Assembly: GCA_012840755.1 (NCBI GenBank)
Contig: DUWA01000057.1
Span: forward strand, 1 to 6,145
Source of the DNA: Mycoplasmatota bacterium
GTDB lineage: Bacteria; Bacillota_I; Bacilli_A; RF39; UBA660
Direction of reading: 5' to 3'
DNA: 6,145 bases
Shown: piece by piece, positions 4,720 to 6,145 of the stretch
Numbering within the stretch: position 1 is the stretch's first letter
Layout of the letters: every line of letters starts with the position of its first letter
Translations under genes and position numbers: made by a program
The notes under the pieces: model-generated
Seen by the model: only the letters and a program-made list of their open reading frames with translations
What the model was told of the DNA's origin: nothing
Database searches by the model: none

Positions 4720-5673
4720 ATGTTAAAATCAATAAAAAAAATACTTCTTAATCCCGTTTTTAAAAAAAAGATAAATTATTCCAAGTTAAATCCTAAAAAT
4801 TGGAAAAAATTTTCTATAAAAAATAAATTTAGAAAAATATTTAGATTTCTTTTCTTTTTTATTGTAACTGTTGCTGCCATTTTTATTATTGATGACTATT
4901 TGTATTGGAATTACGACTATTCTTTGTTTTATGGAAATATGTCATCTGAGTATAATGATGAAAATTATAATCCCGAATGTAATGTTTTGGGAATTGAATT
5001 ATTTGGTGAATTAGTTACTTATGAATATGAGTCTGAAAATCGTCAGTCTTCTTCGGAAAACATAGTTTCGCTTATTATGGAAGCTGAAGAAGATTGGAAT
5101 ATTGATGCAATAATATTAGAAATTGATTCTTATGGAGGAAGCCCTGTTGCTGCTGAGGAAATCGCAAATGCTCTAAAGATAGCCAAAAAACCAACTATAG
5201 CATTAATAAGGGGCGGGGGTGTTTCTGCTGCTTATATAGCCGCTACAGGAGCTGATAAAATATTTGCTTCAAAGAATTCTGATATTTTTGGTATGGGGGT
5301 TACTATGTCTTATTTAGATTATAGCGAGGCTAATAGGAGAGATGGTATAAAATATGTTGAATTATCTTCAAGTGAATTTAAAAACAGTGGAGACCCAGAT
5401 AAATCATTATCACAAAAAGAAAAAGATGTATTAATGAGGGATGTAAATATAATGCATCAAAATTTTGTTGAATTGATAGCTAATAATAGAAACCTTGGGA
5501 TAGAACATGTTTCAAAATTATCTGATGGCTCAACTATGCTGGGCCAAATGGCTTTAGAAAATGGCCTTATTGATGAAATTGGAGATATTTTTGATGCTCA
5601 AAATTATCTTGAAGACTTGATTGGTTATGAGACTGATGTTTGTTGGAAAGATTTTGAAAATCAAGATGAATAA
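4720..5673 (+). CDS. SppA-like S49 family signal peptide peptidase
   Basis: This is a 317-residue serine peptidase of family S49, which clears signal peptides and other membrane peptides. A long basic N-terminus (1-40) precedes one membrane helix (about 41-57, IFRFLFFFIVTVAAIFI), so the catalytic domain is predicted outside the membrane. Core motifs are in order: LEIDSYGGSPVAAEEIA (133-149), RGGGVSAAYIAATGADKI (164-181) with nucleophile Ser169, and EFKNSGDPDK (219-228) with Lys221. The Ser-Lys distance of 52 equals that of B. subtilis SppA (S147/K199, from memory), so the dyad looks intact. SDGSTMLGQMALENGLIDEIG (268-288) is the usual C-terminal segment. It matches the short single-domain form, not the double-length E. 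coli type. It starts 10 bp after the second of the tandem TAA stops closing the interrupted nuclease frame, so it is probably in the same transcript. No Shine-Dalgarno is seen. Confidence 0.93.
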   Translation: MLKSIKKILLNPVFKKKINYSKLNPKNWKKFSIKNKFRKIFRFLFFFIVTVAAIFIIDDYLYWNYDYSLFYGNMSSEYNDENYNPECNVLGIELFGELVTYEYESENRQSSSENIVSLIMEAEEDWNIDAIILEIDSYGGSPVAAEEIANALKIAKKPTIALIRGGGVSAAYIAATGADKIFASKNSDIFGMGVTMSYLDYSEANRRDGIKYVELSSSEFKNSGDPDKSLSQKEKDVLMRDVNIMHQNFVELIANNRNLGIEHVSKLSDGSTMLGQMALENGLIDEIGDIFDAQNYLEDLIGYETDVCWKDFENQDE

Positions 5674-5713
5674 TTCTTGTTAATAGTTTATTAATTAATT
5701 ATTAAAAGCATAG

Positions 5714-5740
5714 AAAACTAAAAGTTAAATCAAGTTTTTT
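5714..5740 (+). terminator. Weak possible terminator after the peptidase gene
   Basis: AAAACT (5714-5719) can pair with AGTTTT (5733-5738), followed by more T residues to 5740. The stem is short and AT-rich, so this is only a candidate for the end of the operon. Confidence 0.25.
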
Positions 5741-5742
5741 GG

Positions 5743-5791
5743 CAACCATTATATAGTTACCTAACAACCTTCGACCAGTCGCCAGACAACC
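5743..5791 (+). repeat. CAACC repeated three times at exact 22-bp spacing
   Basis: CAACC occurs at 5743-5747, 5765-5769 and 5787-5791, each preceded by two purines (GG, AA, GA). The distance is 22 bp in both intervals, about two helical turns, so the sites would lie on one face of the helix. The motif is short and chance is a real alternative. Confidence 0.25.
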
Positions 5792-6099
5792 ACTAATAAT
5801 ATAAAGGAATAATATAAAAGAAGAAATATATTTTAAAATAATTTTAAACTCAAAAAATCTTTAAAGTTATTATAAAGAATTATAAACAATTGAGCTTGCA
5901 CTGATAAACAGCACGGGAACAGCTTGTCTATTCTAATTTTAAGACTTTATAGGCTACATTTATTATATTCTAAGTTAAATGCTCTTGAATTTTCTTATTT
6001 GTCCCGAAATAAGTACTCCTAGGCTATTTTTTAGAGACTTTATTTTTATCAGCGCTCGTTTCTGTTTGTTCTTAAAACCACATTGGTATATTACTATAT

Positions 6100-6127
6100 T
6101 TGACTTTTTCTGCATTTTTGCTATAAT
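6100..6127 (+). promoter_or_regulatory. Strong sigma-70-type extended -10 promoter, rightward
   Basis: TTGACT (6100-6105) matches five of six consensus -35 bases, and TATAAT (6122-6127) is a perfect -10 box at 16-bp spacing. TGC directly before it (6119-6121) supplies an extended -10 element. Transcription should begin near 6134 and serve a gene beyond the window. Confidence 0.7.
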
Positions 6128-6145
6128 AATAATGTAATTAACAAT

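Larger units (their letters stand above)
5674..6145. other. Intergenic region of 472 bp without a recognisable gene
   Basis: I find no convincing coding frame on either strand and no tRNA or rRNA signature. Visible elements are the weak terminator (5714-5740), the phased CAACC motifs (5743-5791), a 7-bp hairpin CTTATTT / AAATAAG (5994-6000 / 6007-6013), and a strong promoter at the right end (6100-6127). The part at about 5889-5930 is less AT-rich and could belong to an unrecognised RNA, but I cannot support a class. Confidence 0.5.

Noticed and set aside
5104..5400. Loss of the catalytic lysine in the S49 peptidase (ELSSSEFK instead of IKSGxxKD)
   Set aside because: Aligning from the GDP motif places the catalytic Lys at K221, 52 residues after Ser169, the same spacing as in B. 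subtilis SppA; the first, non-catalytic Lys is the one replaced.
5889..5930. Possible small RNA (less AT-rich stretch with two AACAGC copies)
   Set aside because: No stable fold, promoter or terminator assignable to it and no family recognised.

Overview
The window most likely comes from a Patescibacteria (CPR) genome, probably Parcubacteria-like. The base composition is AT-rich and no start codon has a Shine-Dalgarno sequence. The S49 peptidase at the right closely matches, from memory, the short SppA-like proteins common in Parcubacteria. This assignment is inference, because the window holds no rRNA or other marker gene.

Left part (1-2682): the distal end of an integron-like gene cassette array. 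Four attC-type sites can be seen: the right edge of one at 5-11, and complete sites at 715-857, 1305-1754 and 2551-2682. They delimit three cassettes (6-851, 852-1748, 1749-2676), all with genes on the + strand. The complete sites share one geometry: an R box of the form RNNTAAC, a 1-nt spacer A, an 11-bp L stem, a variable loop, the L stem complement, a 4-nt spacer AAAC, and an R' box GTTANNY. Recombination is predicted between G and TT. No integrase gene is present. By cassette orientation it would lie to the left, or the array has none.

Two features go beyond an ordinary array. First, each cassette carries its own 11-13 bp inverted repeat just outside the R boxes, separated from them by a conserved GAAAT (start) / ACATC (end) pair that leaves a 2x2 mismatch. 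In an excised circular cassette the attC hairpin would therefore continue well past the R boxes. Second, the middle attC is 450 bp long because a complete 107-codon membrane-protein gene lies in its loop. That gene is itself bracketed by a perfect 23-bp inverted repeat. The array proteins are unrecognised; three of four are membrane-anchored or secreted.

Centre (2683-3267): a macro-domain gene begins directly after the last attC in the usual cassette-start context, but no closing attC follows. It ends at a strong intrinsic terminator and has the AT-rich character of the genes to its right. This looks like the array/chromosome junction, or a terminal cassette that has lost its attC.

Right part (3268-5673): a probable operon of a MazG-like nucleotide pyrophosphohydrolase, an EVE-like/HNH restriction-type endonuclease interrupted by two in-frame TAA codons, and an SppA-like S49 membrane peptidase. 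Five phased 11-bp repeats precede it. The last 472 bp hold no convincing gene, but end in a strong extended -10 promoter that fires rightwards out of the window.
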